In this document: in pieces, positions 8,844 to 16,975 of the stretch
How positions within the stretch are numbered: the first letter of the stretch is position 1
How the letters are laid out: every line of letters starts with the position of its first letter
Source: Paraburkholderia kirstenboschensis
GTDB lineage: Bacteria > Pseudomonadota > Gammaproteobacteria > Burkholderiales > Burkholderiaceae
Length of the DNA stretch: 64,000 bases
Reading direction: 5' to 3'
NCBI RefSeq assembly: GCF_904848585.1
Contig: NZ_CAJHCR010000005.1
Coordinates: 434,001-498,000 of the forward strand
The notes under the pieces: model-generated
Databases searched by the model: none
What the model was told of the DNA's origin: nothing
The model's input: the letters and a program-made list of their open reading frames with translations, nothing else
Position numbers and translations under genes: made by a program

Positions 8844-9321
8844 CCCGTATGGCTGCGCAAGCCACGCAGCCATACCTGAGAGACCGGCGATTGTCGCGGC
8901 TACCCCGATGCTGTTCGTCGCGGTAGGCATGCATGCGATGCATGACGGCGTTTGCCGGCGATTCATCTATGACGTCCGCAGATCGCTGGCCGCGAGACCG
9001 TGGCTGGTCGAGCAATAGGCTGCTCTCAACGCTTGTCCAGCAATTCCATCAGGCGCTGCATCTTCGCCGGCTGCCTGCGGAAGTTTCGGCGGTCGCATGG
9101 ACCGCCATCGGCGTGCCCGTCATCCCGGCGTATTTCAGAGTAGACATCCACTGGCCGATTTAAGGGAGGATTGGCTCCGGTACAGGCTAGCAGGCTGCTA
9201 CCCATGCAGGCGTTGCCCGCGGCGGATTTCTCCGACGCGGTGTAGGCGAAACCGCCCGCCTGGCGACACGGTGGCGGTTCGCTTGCCATCTCCCGAGTTC
9301 CGCGCCCGTCCGGGCGCCTGC
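8844..9321. other. Intergenic stretch without a supported gene
   Basis: Only short frames of atypical composition occur here, and I see no RNA gene. It separates the small secreted genes from the 3' end of the convergent TetR gene. Confidence 0.4.
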
Positions 9322-9939
9322 CTATGCGGCGTGACCTTTGTCCGTCGGCCCATATGCGGCCAGAAACACGTCGACCGCTCTTTGAACGACTTTGGCGACG
9401 TTGCGGGAACTGGTATCCGCCGGCGCGCCAACCAGGCACAGTTCCAGCAACTCCGCATCGTATAGCCCGCGCAGATGCGCGGTCGCAACCTCTGCGTTAC
9501 AGCTGCGCAACTGCCCGCCGTCAATCGCTTGCTGCAGGAAGTCAGTCACCACTTGCCAGGCGAGCTTCGGCCCGCGGTCATAAAACAGGGCGCCGACGTC
9601 CGATCGGCCGCCTTCCTGATGCGCGAGACGGCGCACCGCCAGTACCTGCGGCTTGAGCGTCGCGGCGAGATACTGTTTGCCGAACTTCAACAGTGTCTCG
9701 CGAATCGGCAGCGAGGTCTTGAGTACCTCCGTCGCCACTTTGGCTTCCTCAGCGGCGGCCATCATGACGTCTGCGAACATCACTTCCTTGGACTCGAAAT
9801 AGCTGTAGAGCGTGGCTTTTGATCCGCCTGCCCGCGCCGCGATCTCGGACATGGATGCCCGTTCGAATCCCACTTCGCTAAACACCTCGAACGCGGCGTC
9901 GACGATCGCCTGCCGCTTTTCTTCTGTCTTCACTCTCAT
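9322..9939 (-). CDS. TetR family regulator, likely repressor of the EmrAB-type operon
   Basis: This protein of about 205 residues has the helix-turn-helix ASMSEIAARAGGSKATLYSYF at about residues 28-50, followed by an all-helical ligand domain. It is a close paralogue of the regulator at 15665-16288: both share nearly the whole first 50 residues and the LRSC...ATAHLR...YDAELLELCL-type C-terminal region, and the similarity is strong at nucleotide level too. ATG 9939 aligns with the paralogue's start, although a TTG two codons earlier has better spacing to GGAGGA. It is divergent from the efflux operon that begins at 10125, and its own predicted -35 region is covered by the operator at 10042-10054. 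Confidence 0.9.
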   Translation of the reverse strand: MRVKTEEKRQAIVDAAFEVFSEVGFERASMSEIAARAGGSKATLYSYFESKEVMFADVMMAAAEEAKVATEVLKTSLPIRETLLKFGKQYLAATLKPQVLAVRRLAHQEGGRSDVGALFYDRGPKLAWQVVTDFLQQAIDGGQLRSCNAEVATAHLRGLYDAELLELCLVGAPADTSSRNVAKVVQRAVDVFLAAYGPTDKGHAA

Positions 9940-10026
9940 TTTCAATGCGCTCCTCCGGTCGCAAGACCGATCAACAACATGGCCGGCGGCGACACCCGTG
10001 ACCGGCCTTCGACTTTCAATGTTGTG

Positions 10027-10090
10027 ATCTTACCATATCTGAACCGTACAGTTTATTTCTGTTGACAGGCATGGTCGGCATAACTAGACT
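10027..10090. promoter_or_regulatory. Divergent promoters and TetR operator of the EmrAB-type operon
   Basis: Rightward promoter: TTGACA at 10062-10067, a 17-base spacer and TAGACT at 10085-10090, placed 35 bases before ATG 10125. Leftward: TAAGAT (10032-10027) lies 17 bases from a poor -35. The inverted repeat AACCGTACAGTTT (10042-10054) lies between them, over the leftward -35. The same element occurs twice upstream of the paralogous TetR gene near 16.4 kb, with identical distance to that gene's -10, which supports an operator role. Confidence 0.6.
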
Positions 10091-10124
10091 GCCCGGTATC
10101 GTAAAGAGCGAAGGGAGCAGGAGC

Positions 10125-11633
10125 ATGCAAGAGAGCACGGACATTCGGAGTCAGGTGAAACGGGTGAGGCTGGCCGTCGCGTTCGCGTTCGCGATAGTGG
10201 TGAGCGCTTGCGCGCAACTGCCCGACATGCCGCAGAAGCCGGTCACGAAAGACATCAGCAGATATGAGACGGCGCAGAGTCTTGGTGCGGACGGCGGCAA
10301 GCAAGGCAGCACGGCGTCTGCGTGGCCCACCGATCAGTGGTGGCTCGGCTACAACGATCCGCAACTGAACGCGCTGATCGGGGAAGCGCTCCAGGATGAG
10401 CCGACACTGGCGGCCGCCCAGGCGCGGCTGCATAACGCCGAGGCGTCGGCGCAAGTGGCCGGCGCGGCGCTGCTGCCCGAAATCGATGCGGACGGCTCGG
10501 TTCAGAAGAAAAAGCAGAGCTACAACAACGGTATTCCCTCGGATTTCGTTCCCCACGGATGGCGCCCCTACGGCAGCGCCGGGCTGAATTTCAGCTACGA
10601 AATCGACTTCTGGGGCAAGAATCGCGCGGCGCTGGCCGCCGCTACGTCGGAGCTCGACGCCGCGCGCGCCGATGCGGCACAGGCCCGCATGGTTCTCTCC
10701 GCGTCGATCGCGGCAGCGTATGCCGACCTCGCGCGTCTGTTCGCCGAGCGCGACAGCGCGCAGGCGGCACTGCAGGTGCGCACGCAATCCGCACAGGTGT
10801 TCCGGGACCGTTTCGCAAACGGCCTGGAAACGCAGGCCGGCGTAAAGCAGGCCGAGTCGAAGCAGCAAAGCGCGCAGGCCGACCTTCTCGCGCTCGATGA
10901 ATCGATTGCACTCGAGCGCAACCAGATCGCCGCGCTGATGGGCGCCGGTCCCGACCGCGGCCTGCGCATCGCACCGCCGGCCGTCGATCTGACGCAGCCT
11001 GCCGGCATGCCCGCCAACCTCGGACTCGGCCTGCTGGGCCGCCGCCCGGACGTGGTCATTGCACGCCTGCGCGTAGAGGCGGCGGCGAAGCGGATCGACG
11101 TCGCGCGAGCCGGGTTTTATCCGGACATCACGCTCGGCGCGTCGATCGGCTTCCAGTCGCTTGGCCTGAACATGCTGACGAACGCAGCTTCGCTGGCCGG
11201 CAACTTCGGTCCGGCGATCACGCTGCCCATCTTCAATGGCGGACGTTTGCGCGGTGAACTGCGCGGCGCGCGGGCGACTTACGACGAGGCGGTTGCGAAC
11301 TACGACGAAACGCTGACGAAGGCATTGCTCGACGTGGCCGACGTTGCCGCAAGCGAACGCGCGCTGGCGGACCGGCTGCAAGCGACGCAAGCCGCCTACG
11401 ACGACGCTGCCCAGGCGCACCAGGTCGCACTCGATCGCTATCGCGCCGGCCTTGCGGGCTACCTCGAAGTGCTGAACGCCGCCGACACGATGACTTCCGC
11501 GCAGCGCCAGCTCGCCGATATCCGGTCGCGCACCTTCTCGCTCGATGTCGCGCTCGTGCGCGCACTCGGCGGCGGATATCAGGCCGGCACGCCGGCCGCG
11601 ACCGACGCAACGCATTCCAACAAGCAAAGCTGA
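10125..11633 (+). CDS. NodT family outer-membrane efflux lipoprotein
   Basis: The protein has 502 residues from ATG 10125, which has AGGAG just upstream. A longer frame from TTG 10062 must be dismissed because that TTG is the first base triplet of the promoter's -35 box. The signal peptide ends in lipobox VVSAC (about residues 27-31). QWWLGYNDPQLNALIGEAL and LNFSYEIDFWGKNRAAL are the diagnostic segments of the two structural repeats of the OprM/NodT trimeric channel family. It opens an operon with an EmrA-like adaptor and a DHA2 pump, and so should be the outer-membrane exit of that tripartite system. Confidence 0.93.
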   Translation: MQESTDIRSQVKRVRLAVAFAFAIVVSACAQLPDMPQKPVTKDISRYETAQSLGADGGKQGSTASAWPTDQWWLGYNDPQLNALIGEALQDEPTLAAAQARLHNAEASAQVAGAALLPEIDADGSVQKKKQSYNNGIPSDFVPHGWRPYGSAGLNFSYEIDFWGKNRAALAAATSELDAARADAAQARMVLSASIAAAYADLARLFAERDSAQAALQVRTQSAQVFRDRFANGLETQAGVKQAESKQQSAQADLLALDESIALERNQIAALMGAGPDRGLRIAPPAVDLTQPAGMPANLGLGLLGRRPDVVIARLRVEAAAKRIDVARAGFYPDITLGASIGFQSLGLNMLTNAASLAGNFGPAITLPIFNGGRLRGELRGARATYDEAVANYDETLTKALLDVADVAASERALADRLQATQAAYDDAAQAHQVALDRYRAGLAGYLEVLNAADTMTSAQRQLADIRSRTFSLDVALVRALGGGYQAGTPAATDATHSNKQS

Positions 11634-11650
11634 TTTCAAGGACTCCGATC

Positions 11651-12865
11651 ATGTCTGAAACCCAATTCGTCAAAACCAGCGAGTCGCTGATGCCGGACTC
11701 GCCTGCTTCCGCTGCCCCCGCTGCTTCCGCCGATACCGGCGCTGCGGCCGCCGCTCCCCCTTCGAACCGCAAGAAGCTGTTCGCGCTGCTCGGCGGCGCC
11801 ATTCTCGTCGCCGGTCTCGGGTACGCGAGCTACTGGCACTTCGTCGCGTCGCATTACGTGTCGACCGACAACGCCTACACCGCGGCCGAAGTCGCATCGA
11901 TCACGCCGGCGGTCAGCGGCATCGTCAAAAGCGTGCCGGTCGTGAATACGGAGCAGGTTCACAAGGGCGACGTACTGGCCGTCGTCGACGACACCGACGC
12001 GAAGATTGCGCTCGCGGAGGCCGAAGCCGATCTTGGCCGCGCCGAACGCAAAGTTCGCGGCTATGTCGCGACGGATTCGGAGCTGAGCGCGCAAGTCAGT
12101 GCGCGAGCAGCCGACCAAACCCGCATGGCCGCGCAGATCGCATCGGCCCAGGCCGACTTTGACCGCGCGGCGATCGACATGCAGCGCCGCGAAGTGCTGA
12201 CCCACACCGGGAGCGTATCCGGCGAAGAGCTGAGCAACGCGCGCGCCGCGTTTGCCACCGCCAGGGCGGTGCTCGACGCAGCCCGCGCCGCGGCCCTGCA
12301 GGCGAAGGCAAGCCGCGACGCGGCCGTCGGCTCGCTCGAGGCGAACAAGGTGCTGATTGCGGACACGACGGTCGATACCAATCCGGAGGTCCTGCTCGCA
12401 CGTGCGAAGCGCGATCAGGCCCGCGTCGATCTCGAGCGCACCGTGCTGCGCGCGCCGGTCGACGGCGTCGTCGCGAGTCGCCAGGTCCAGGTGGGCCAGC
12501 GTGTTCAGTGCGGCACCACACTGATGAAAGTCGTACCGATCGAATCCGTCTACGTCGATGCGAATTACAAGGAGACGCAGCTCGGCAAGGTGCGCATCGG
12601 CCAGCCGGTGGAACTGAAGTCGGACCTGTACGGCAGCAAGGTCGTCTATCACGGCAAGGTCGTTGGTTTCTCGGGCGGTTCAGGTTCCGCGTTCGCGATG
12701 ATCCCCGCGCAGAACGCCACCGGCAACTGGATCAAGGTCGTGCAGCGCCTGCCGGTGCGCGTCCGGATCGATCCGGCCGAGCTTCGCGCGCACCCGCTCG
12801 GCATCAACCTGTCGATGGAAGCGACGGTCGACACGCGCGGCGGCAACGACGCGTCCGCTCACTAA
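11651..12865 (+). CDS. EmrA-like HlyD family efflux adaptor
   Basis: The protein has 404 residues. It has a short Pro/Ala-rich cytoplasmic tail, one membrane helix at about residues 42-60 (LFALLGGAILVAGLGYAS), the first lipoyl half-motif STDNAYTAAEVASITPAVSG, a long coiled-coil hairpin (about 105-230), the second lipoyl half at LRAPVDGVVASRQVQVGQ, and a C-terminal beta domain. This is the EmrA/FarA architecture, which couples an MFS pump to an outer-membrane channel. The gene follows the channel gene after 17 bases and precedes the pump gene by 12 bases. Confidence 0.93.
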   Translation: MSETQFVKTSESLMPDSPASAAPAASADTGAAAAAPPSNRKKLFALLGGAILVAGLGYASYWHFVASHYVSTDNAYTAAEVASITPAVSGIVKSVPVVNTEQVHKGDVLAVVDDTDAKIALAEAEADLGRAERKVRGYVATDSELSAQVSARAADQTRMAAQIASAQADFDRAAIDMQRREVLTHTGSVSGEELSNARAAFATARAVLDAARAAALQAKASRDAAVGSLEANKVLIADTTVDTNPEVLLARAKRDQARVDLERTVLRAPVDGVVASRQVQVGQRVQCGTTLMKVVPIESVYVDANYKETQLGKVRIGQPVELKSDLYGSKVVYHGKVVGFSGGSGSAFAMIPAQNATGNWIKVVQRLPVRVRIDPAELRAHPLGINLSMEATVDTRGGNDASAH

Positions 12866-12877
12866 GGATCCGCCATC

Positions 12878-14419
12878 ATGTCTTCCAGTCAGGTCAATGA
12901 CATCGCATTGCCGCCGCTGTCCGGCCCCATGCTAATTCTCGCGGCGGTGATGATCGCCGCCGCCAACTTTGTGGCGGTGCTGGACAGCACCATTGCGAAT
13001 GTGTCCGTGGCGACCATCTCGGGTGCACTCGGCTCCTCGACCAGCCAGGGCACGTACGTCATCACGTCCTATGCGGTGGCCGAAGCGATCACGGTTCCGC
13101 TGACCGGCTGGCTCGCGAGTCGCTTCGGGACGGTACGCGTGTTCATCGCGGCGCTGGTCATGTTCGGACTAGGTTCAGCACTGTGCGGGATGGCGACTTC
13201 CCTCGGCACGCTGATCCTGTACCGTGTGTTTCAGGGGCTCGCGGGCGGCCCGCTCATGCCGCTCTCGCAAACCCTGCTGCTGCGCATCTTTCCGAAGGAG
13301 AAGGCCGCCGCGGCGCTTGGCCTGTGGAGCATGACGACACTGATTGCGCCGGTGATGGGCCCCGTGCTGGGCGGTATCATCTGCGACGACTACCACTGGT
13401 CCTACATCTTCTTCATCAACGTGCCGGTGTCGCTGATCTGCGCATACGCCGGATGGATGATGCTCAAGCGCTTCGAATCGGAGAAGATCCGGATGCGGAT
13501 CGACACGGTCGGGCTCGTGCTGCTGATCATCTGGGTCTCTGCGCTGCAGATCATGGTCGATGATGGCAAGGACAAGGACTGGTTCAGCTCGATGGAAATT
13601 CGCGTCCTCGCGATCGTTGCGGTGATTGGTTTCCTCGCCTTCCTCATCTGGGAGCTGACCGAGCGAAATCCCATCGTCGATCTGCGTGTGTTCCGCCATC
13701 GTGGCTTTGGTGCGAGTGTGGTCACCATGTCGCTGGCGTTCGGCGCGTACTTCGGCGCCACCGTGCTCACGCCACTGTGGCTGCAGAACAATATGGGGTA
13801 CACGGCCACGTGGGCCGGGTATGCCCAGGCGACGACGGGCATCTTCGCGGTTGTCGCCGCGCCGTTTGCAGCCAGGCTGTCGACGAAGTTCGATGGACGC
13901 TGGCTGGTGTTTGCCGGCGTGATGTTGCTCGGTTCGGTGACGCTGTTCCGCACCCATGCGAATTCGGACATGGACTTCTGGCAGGTGGCACTGCCGCTGC
14001 TGCTGCAAGGCGTCGGTCTGCCGTTCTTCTTCGTGCCGACGACGAGCATCGGCCTGAGCAGCGTCGACGAGCCCGAAACGGCCTCGGCGGCGGGGCTGAT
14101 GAGCTTCTGCCGGACCTTCAGCGGGGCGATTGCCACGTCGGTCGTCAACACGTTGTGGGAGGACAAGACGAAATACAACCGCGCGGAGTTGTCGGGCCTG
14201 GTCGATCAGGCCGGCCACTTCATGTCCTCGCTGACCGGTTCCGGCTGGAGTGCGGATCAGGCGCAGGCGCAAATCAGCAACATGGTCGAGTCGCAGGCGG
14301 TGATGCTCGCGACCAACCAGCTCTTCTTTAACATCGCATGCTGCTTCATCGTCGGCGCGCTTGCGATCTGGCTTGCGCCCAGACCGATGCGTGTCGCGGA
14401 TACGTCACAGGCGCACTGA
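12878..14419 (+). CDS. DHA2 family MFS drug exporter (EmrB/QacA type)
   Basis: The protein has 513 residues with a pattern of 14 membrane helices. Helix 1 carries LDSTIANVSVATISG (Asp about residue 36), the signature of 14-helix drug:proton antiporters, and RVFQGLAGGPLMPLSQTLLL matches the conserved motif C region that includes a membrane Arg. It pumps hydrophobic toxicants in exchange for protons, working with the EmrA-like adaptor and the outer-membrane factor encoded just upstream. The stop is followed immediately by an in-frame ATG, but the next gene probably starts further on. Confidence 0.94.
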   Translation: MSSSQVNDIALPPLSGPMLILAAVMIAAANFVAVLDSTIANVSVATISGALGSSTSQGTYVITSYAVAEAITVPLTGWLASRFGTVRVFIAALVMFGLGSALCGMATSLGTLILYRVFQGLAGGPLMPLSQTLLLRIFPKEKAAAALGLWSMTTLIAPVMGPVLGGIICDDYHWSYIFFINVPVSLICAYAGWMMLKRFESEKIRMRIDTVGLVLLIIWVSALQIMVDDGKDKDWFSSMEIRVLAIVAVIGFLAFLIWELTERNPIVDLRVFRHRGFGASVVTMSLAFGAYFGATVLTPLWLQNNMGYTATWAGYAQATTGIFAVVAAPFAARLSTKFDGRWLVFAGVMLLGSVTLFRTHANSDMDFWQVALPLLLQGVGLPFFFVPTTSIGLSSVDEPETASAAGLMSFCRTFSGAIATSVVNTLWEDKTKYNRAELSGLVDQAGHFMSSLTGSGWSADQAQAQISNMVESQAVMLATNQLFFNIACCFIVGALAIWLAPRPMRVADTSQAH

Positions 14420-14542
14420 ATGCCGGGGGCGCCCCCCCCGCCCCGCCTTCGCCGATGCCGGATGACGACGATTGATGGCCCGTTCGATACGCCACCGGTT
14501 TCTGCGGGGTCGCTTGCGGGTTACTCCATACAACTTTCGACC

Positions 14543-15604
14543 ATGATCCTTACTCCCTATCAGCGCTACACCCTCGTCGGGAGCGTCATCGCCGCGGGGC
14601 TCGGTGTCCTTCTATGGACCTTGCGACCGGTTCTGACACCGTTCCTCCTCGGTGCGCTCATCGCGTACATGCTGCAACCGGGCGTCGAGTGGCTGGTACG
14701 CCAGCGTGTGCCACGCGCAGTTGCCGTCCTGCTGATGATGCTGCTGTTCGCACTGCTTCTGACCCTGCTGCCGCTCCTTGTGCTTGCCGTGATGCACAAG
14801 GAAGGGCCGGAGCTCGCGAAGACCATCCCCGTCTTCATCGCGAACCTCAACGCGTGGCTGCAACCGAAACTGGCACTGCTGGGCATCAGCTACTCGCTCG
14901 ATCTGGCCGAAGTTCGCCGCCTGCTCACGGGCGACACGTTCGGCGGTGGCCAGACCGTCATACTCGCCGCGTTGCGGTACGTGCGTACAGGTAGCAACGT
15001 CGTCCTGCCTCTGGTGAGCAACGTCATACTGGTGCCGCTTGTCCTTTTCTATCAGCTTTACGACCGGCACCAGATATTCGCGCGGATGGAAAGCTTTGTG
15101 CCGCTGCGCTGGGTCGGCAAGATCCGGGGACTCGTGACCAGGATGGACCACATGCTGTCGCAATACTTACGCGGCCAGTTGCTCGTGATGGGCGTGCTCG
15201 CCGTGTTCTACCCGATAGCGCTAACGCTGGCCGGCCTCGACATCGCGCTGCCCATCGGGCTCTTCACCGGGTTGGCGGTGTTCATCCCCTACGTGGGTTT
15301 CGCCGTGGGACTCGCCCTTGCCCTTCTTGCCGCGCTTCTGCAGTTTGGCGGCTGGTACGGCATCGGCGCAGTCGCAGCCGTGTACGGAGTTGGGCAGGTT
15401 CTCGAAAGTTCGTTTCTTGTTCCCAAACTCGTGGGTGACCGCATCGGGCTGCACCCGCTCGCGGTGATCTTCGCCCTGCTTGCGTTTGGCCAGCTTTTTG
15501 GCTTTTTTGGCGTGCTGCTCGCGCTGCCAGTGAGTGCGATCCTTGCAGCGCTGCTGGGCGACCTGCGGCGCCGCTACGTGGCCAGTGCGCTGTATAAGGA
15601 CTGA
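14543..15604 (+). CDS. AI-2E/PerM family membrane permease
   Basis: The protein has 353 residues if it starts at MILTPYQRYTL, which is where I place it because the family usually begins there. The frame is open back to ATG 14420, directly after the stop of the MFS gene, but that extension is Pro/Arg-rich and unlike the family. Neither start has a strong ribosome site. The family has 7-8 membrane helices; seen here are VLTPFLLGALIAYMLQPGVEWL near the N-terminus and the conserved C-terminal segment LVPKLVGDRIGLHPL. Members have been linked to autoinducer-2 export or Na+/H+ antiport; the role here is not known. A decayed relative lies at about 6.5 kb. Confidence 0.88.
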   Translation: MILTPYQRYTLVGSVIAAGLGVLLWTLRPVLTPFLLGALIAYMLQPGVEWLVRQRVPRAVAVLLMMLLFALLLTLLPLLVLAVMHKEGPELAKTIPVFIANLNAWLQPKLALLGISYSLDLAEVRRLLTGDTFGGGQTVILAALRYVRTGSNVVLPLVSNVILVPLVLFYQLYDRHQIFARMESFVPLRWVGKIRGLVTRMDHMLSQYLRGQLLVMGVLAVFYPIALTLAGLDIALPIGLFTGLAVFIPYVGFAVGLALALLAALLQFGGWYGIGAVAAVYGVGQVLESSFLVPKLVGDRIGLHPLAVIFALLAFGQLFGFFGVLLALPVSAILAALLGDLRRRYVASALYKD

Positions 15605-15629
15605 CTGCCGGTTTGCCCTGGATGCCGAT

Positions 15630-15656
15630 CTGCCGCCCGCACAATGCGGGCGGCAG
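15630..15656. terminator. Strong hairpin between convergent genes
   Basis: A perfect 12-base-pair stem (CTGCCGCCCGCA, loop CAA, complementary arm) lies between the permease stop at 15604 and the 3' end of the convergent TetR gene. No T-run follows on either strand, so it may be a weak bidirectional terminator or an mRNA-protecting stem. Confidence 0.5.
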
Positions 15657-15664
15657 CCGGATAG

Positions 15665-16288
15665 TCAGTGCGTGGTGTGTGCGGCGTCCGCCGGCCCGTA
15701 TGCGGCCATGAACACGTCGACCGCTCTCTGGACGACCTTCGCGATGTTGCGGGGGCTGGTATCGGCCGGCACGCCAAACAGGCACAGCTCCATCAACTCA
15801 GCTTCATACAGCGTGCGCAGATGCGCTGTCGCGATGGCTGCGTCACAGCTGCGCAACTGCCCGGCGTCAATCAATTGCTGCAGGAAGACAGCCGCCGTTT
15901 GCCAGCCCAGCTTCGGCCCGCGCTCGTAAAACAGGGCGCCGACATTCGACCGGCCGCCTTCGCGATGCGCGAGACGGCGTATCGCGAGCAGTTGCGGTTT
16001 CAGCACCGCGACCAGATAGTGCGTGCCGAAGCTCACCAGTGCATCGCGAACCGGCGTGGAGGTCTTAAGCAGCACGAACGCCGCTCCGACTTCCTCCTGC
16101 GCGGCGGCGGTCATGAACTCGGTGAACATCTCTTCCTTCGACTCGAAGTAGCTGTAGAGCGTGGCTTTAGAACCGCCTGCCCGCGCCGCGATCTCCGACA
16201 TCGACGCCTGCTCGAACCCCACCTCGCTGAACACCTCAAACGCGGCGTCAACAATCGCCTGCCGCTTTGCTTCCGTTTTCCCCCTCAT
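15665..16288 (-). CDS. TetR family regulator, paralogue of the 9.3-9.9 kb regulator
   Basis: The protein has 207 residues, with AGGAG six bases before ATG 16288. The helix-turn-helix ASMSEIAARAGGSKATLYSYF is identical to that of the paralogue at 9322-9939, so the two probably recognise the same DNA. The C-terminal domains diverge moderately, so ligands may differ. Its upstream region contains two copies of the shared operator (16386-16398 and 16438-16450), but instead of an efflux gene there is a recombinase fragment. It appears to have lost its divergent partner and may now act on the neighbouring efflux operon. Confidence 0.9.
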   Translation of the reverse strand: MRGKTEAKRQAIVDAAFEVFSEVGFEQASMSEIAARAGGSKATLYSYFESKEEMFTEFMTAAAQEEVGAAFVLLKTSTPVRDALVSFGTHYLVAVLKPQLLAIRRLAHREGGRSNVGALFYERGPKLGWQTAAVFLQQLIDAGQLRSCDAAIATAHLRTLYEAELMELCLFGVPADTSPRNIAKVVQRAVDVFMAAYGPADAAHTTH

Positions 16289-16370
16289 CGGGCGCTCCTT
16301 TGTTTATGCGATCGAATCGACGTCGCCGGCGGCAACGCACCTGACCAATCTCCCGTCTTTACAGATGTAG

Positions 16371-16450
16371 ATTTTAACATAACTGAACTGTATGGTTTAT
16401 TTATTCTGGTGGCAAAACAGTATGCTTCACCATACTGAACCATATGGTTT
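16371..16450. promoter_or_regulatory. TetR gene promoter with two operator copies
   Basis: AACTGTATGGTTT (16386-16398) and AACCATATGGTTT (16438-16450, a near-perfect palindrome) are copies of the element at 10042-10054. Their centres are 52 bases apart, about five helical turns. TAAAAT (16376-16371, minus strand) is the likely -10 of the TetR gene, and it lies exactly as far from the first operator as at the other locus. Between the two is a further inverted repeat, CAGTATG-cttcac-CATACTG (16418-16437). Confidence 0.55.
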
Positions 16451-16719
16451 TGAATTTCGATTCACCTTGCCTGCGCACTGACGCCGCTGGGTTGTGCGGG
16501 ATGATCTGGCCGCTGACGAGCCAGTCAAAGAGATGCCGGATTGCCGCGAGCCGCTGCTTCACAGTCGGTGCGGCGTGGGTATGTGTCTGCCGCTCGACCC
16601 ACGCAACGACGTGCAGCGGCTGCACCGCCGTGATTGACACTCCGCCGGCACCGGCGCACCACGCGAGAAAATCCAGCGCCGGCGGAGCGATGCCATCACG
16701 TATGACGAGCCGGGTCATG
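16451..16719 (-). pseudogene. Truncated tyrosine recombinase (N-terminal SAM-like part)
   Basis: The minus-strand frame contains LDFLAWCAGAGG, VQPLHVVAWVERQT and APTVKQRLAAIRHLFDWL, typical of the N-terminal core-binding domain of integrases found in Burkholderiaceae and in integron-type elements. In intact relatives the frame continues after NPAASVR into the catalytic domain. Here homology stops at that point and the sequence runs into the operator region of the TetR gene. The catalytic Arg/His/Tyr domain is absent, so it is inactive. The N-terminus before LDFLAWC also looks unlike the family, so both ends are probably recombination junctions. Confidence 0.75.
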
Positions 16720-16837
16720 ACTGCTGCGTGATCCGCAGCAGCCAGGCGCCGAGCGTGTCCCTGACGCACTGCTGGCAGAGGTCGACGCCGACCTCGTTGC
16801 CGTCCTCAAAAAAGCGAGCCGAAGCCACCGCGGCCTC

Positions 16838-16864
16838 TCAAGTTCTACCGCCTAATGCCGTATA
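16838..16864 (+). promoter_or_regulatory. Sigma-28 (FliA)-like promoter of the MCP gene
   Basis: TCAAGTTC (16838-16845), an 11-base spacer and GCCGTATA (16857-16864) resemble the flagellar sigma-28 consensus TAAAGTTT-N11-GCCGATAA (6 of 8 and 5 of 8 positions). The predicted transcript start is near 16871. This favours ATG 16976 over ATG 16877 as the start of the chemoreceptor. Confidence 0.5.
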
Positions 16865-16975
16865 CGAATATCACACATGACATTTTTATCAACGTATCGT
16901 TGGCGCTTGCGCGGTTCGCTTCCTCCTTCCTGCGCCTTGTGCACGACCTTCACTCCTCTCACCCGTTCTATCATC

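Noticed and set aside
10053..11639. Minus-strand frame of 528 codons
   Set aside because: It mirrors the NodT-type gene, has no family features and no ribosome site.
13175..14272. Minus-strand frame of 365 codons
   Set aside because: Shadow of the DHA2 exporter gene, rich in His, Arg and Gln.
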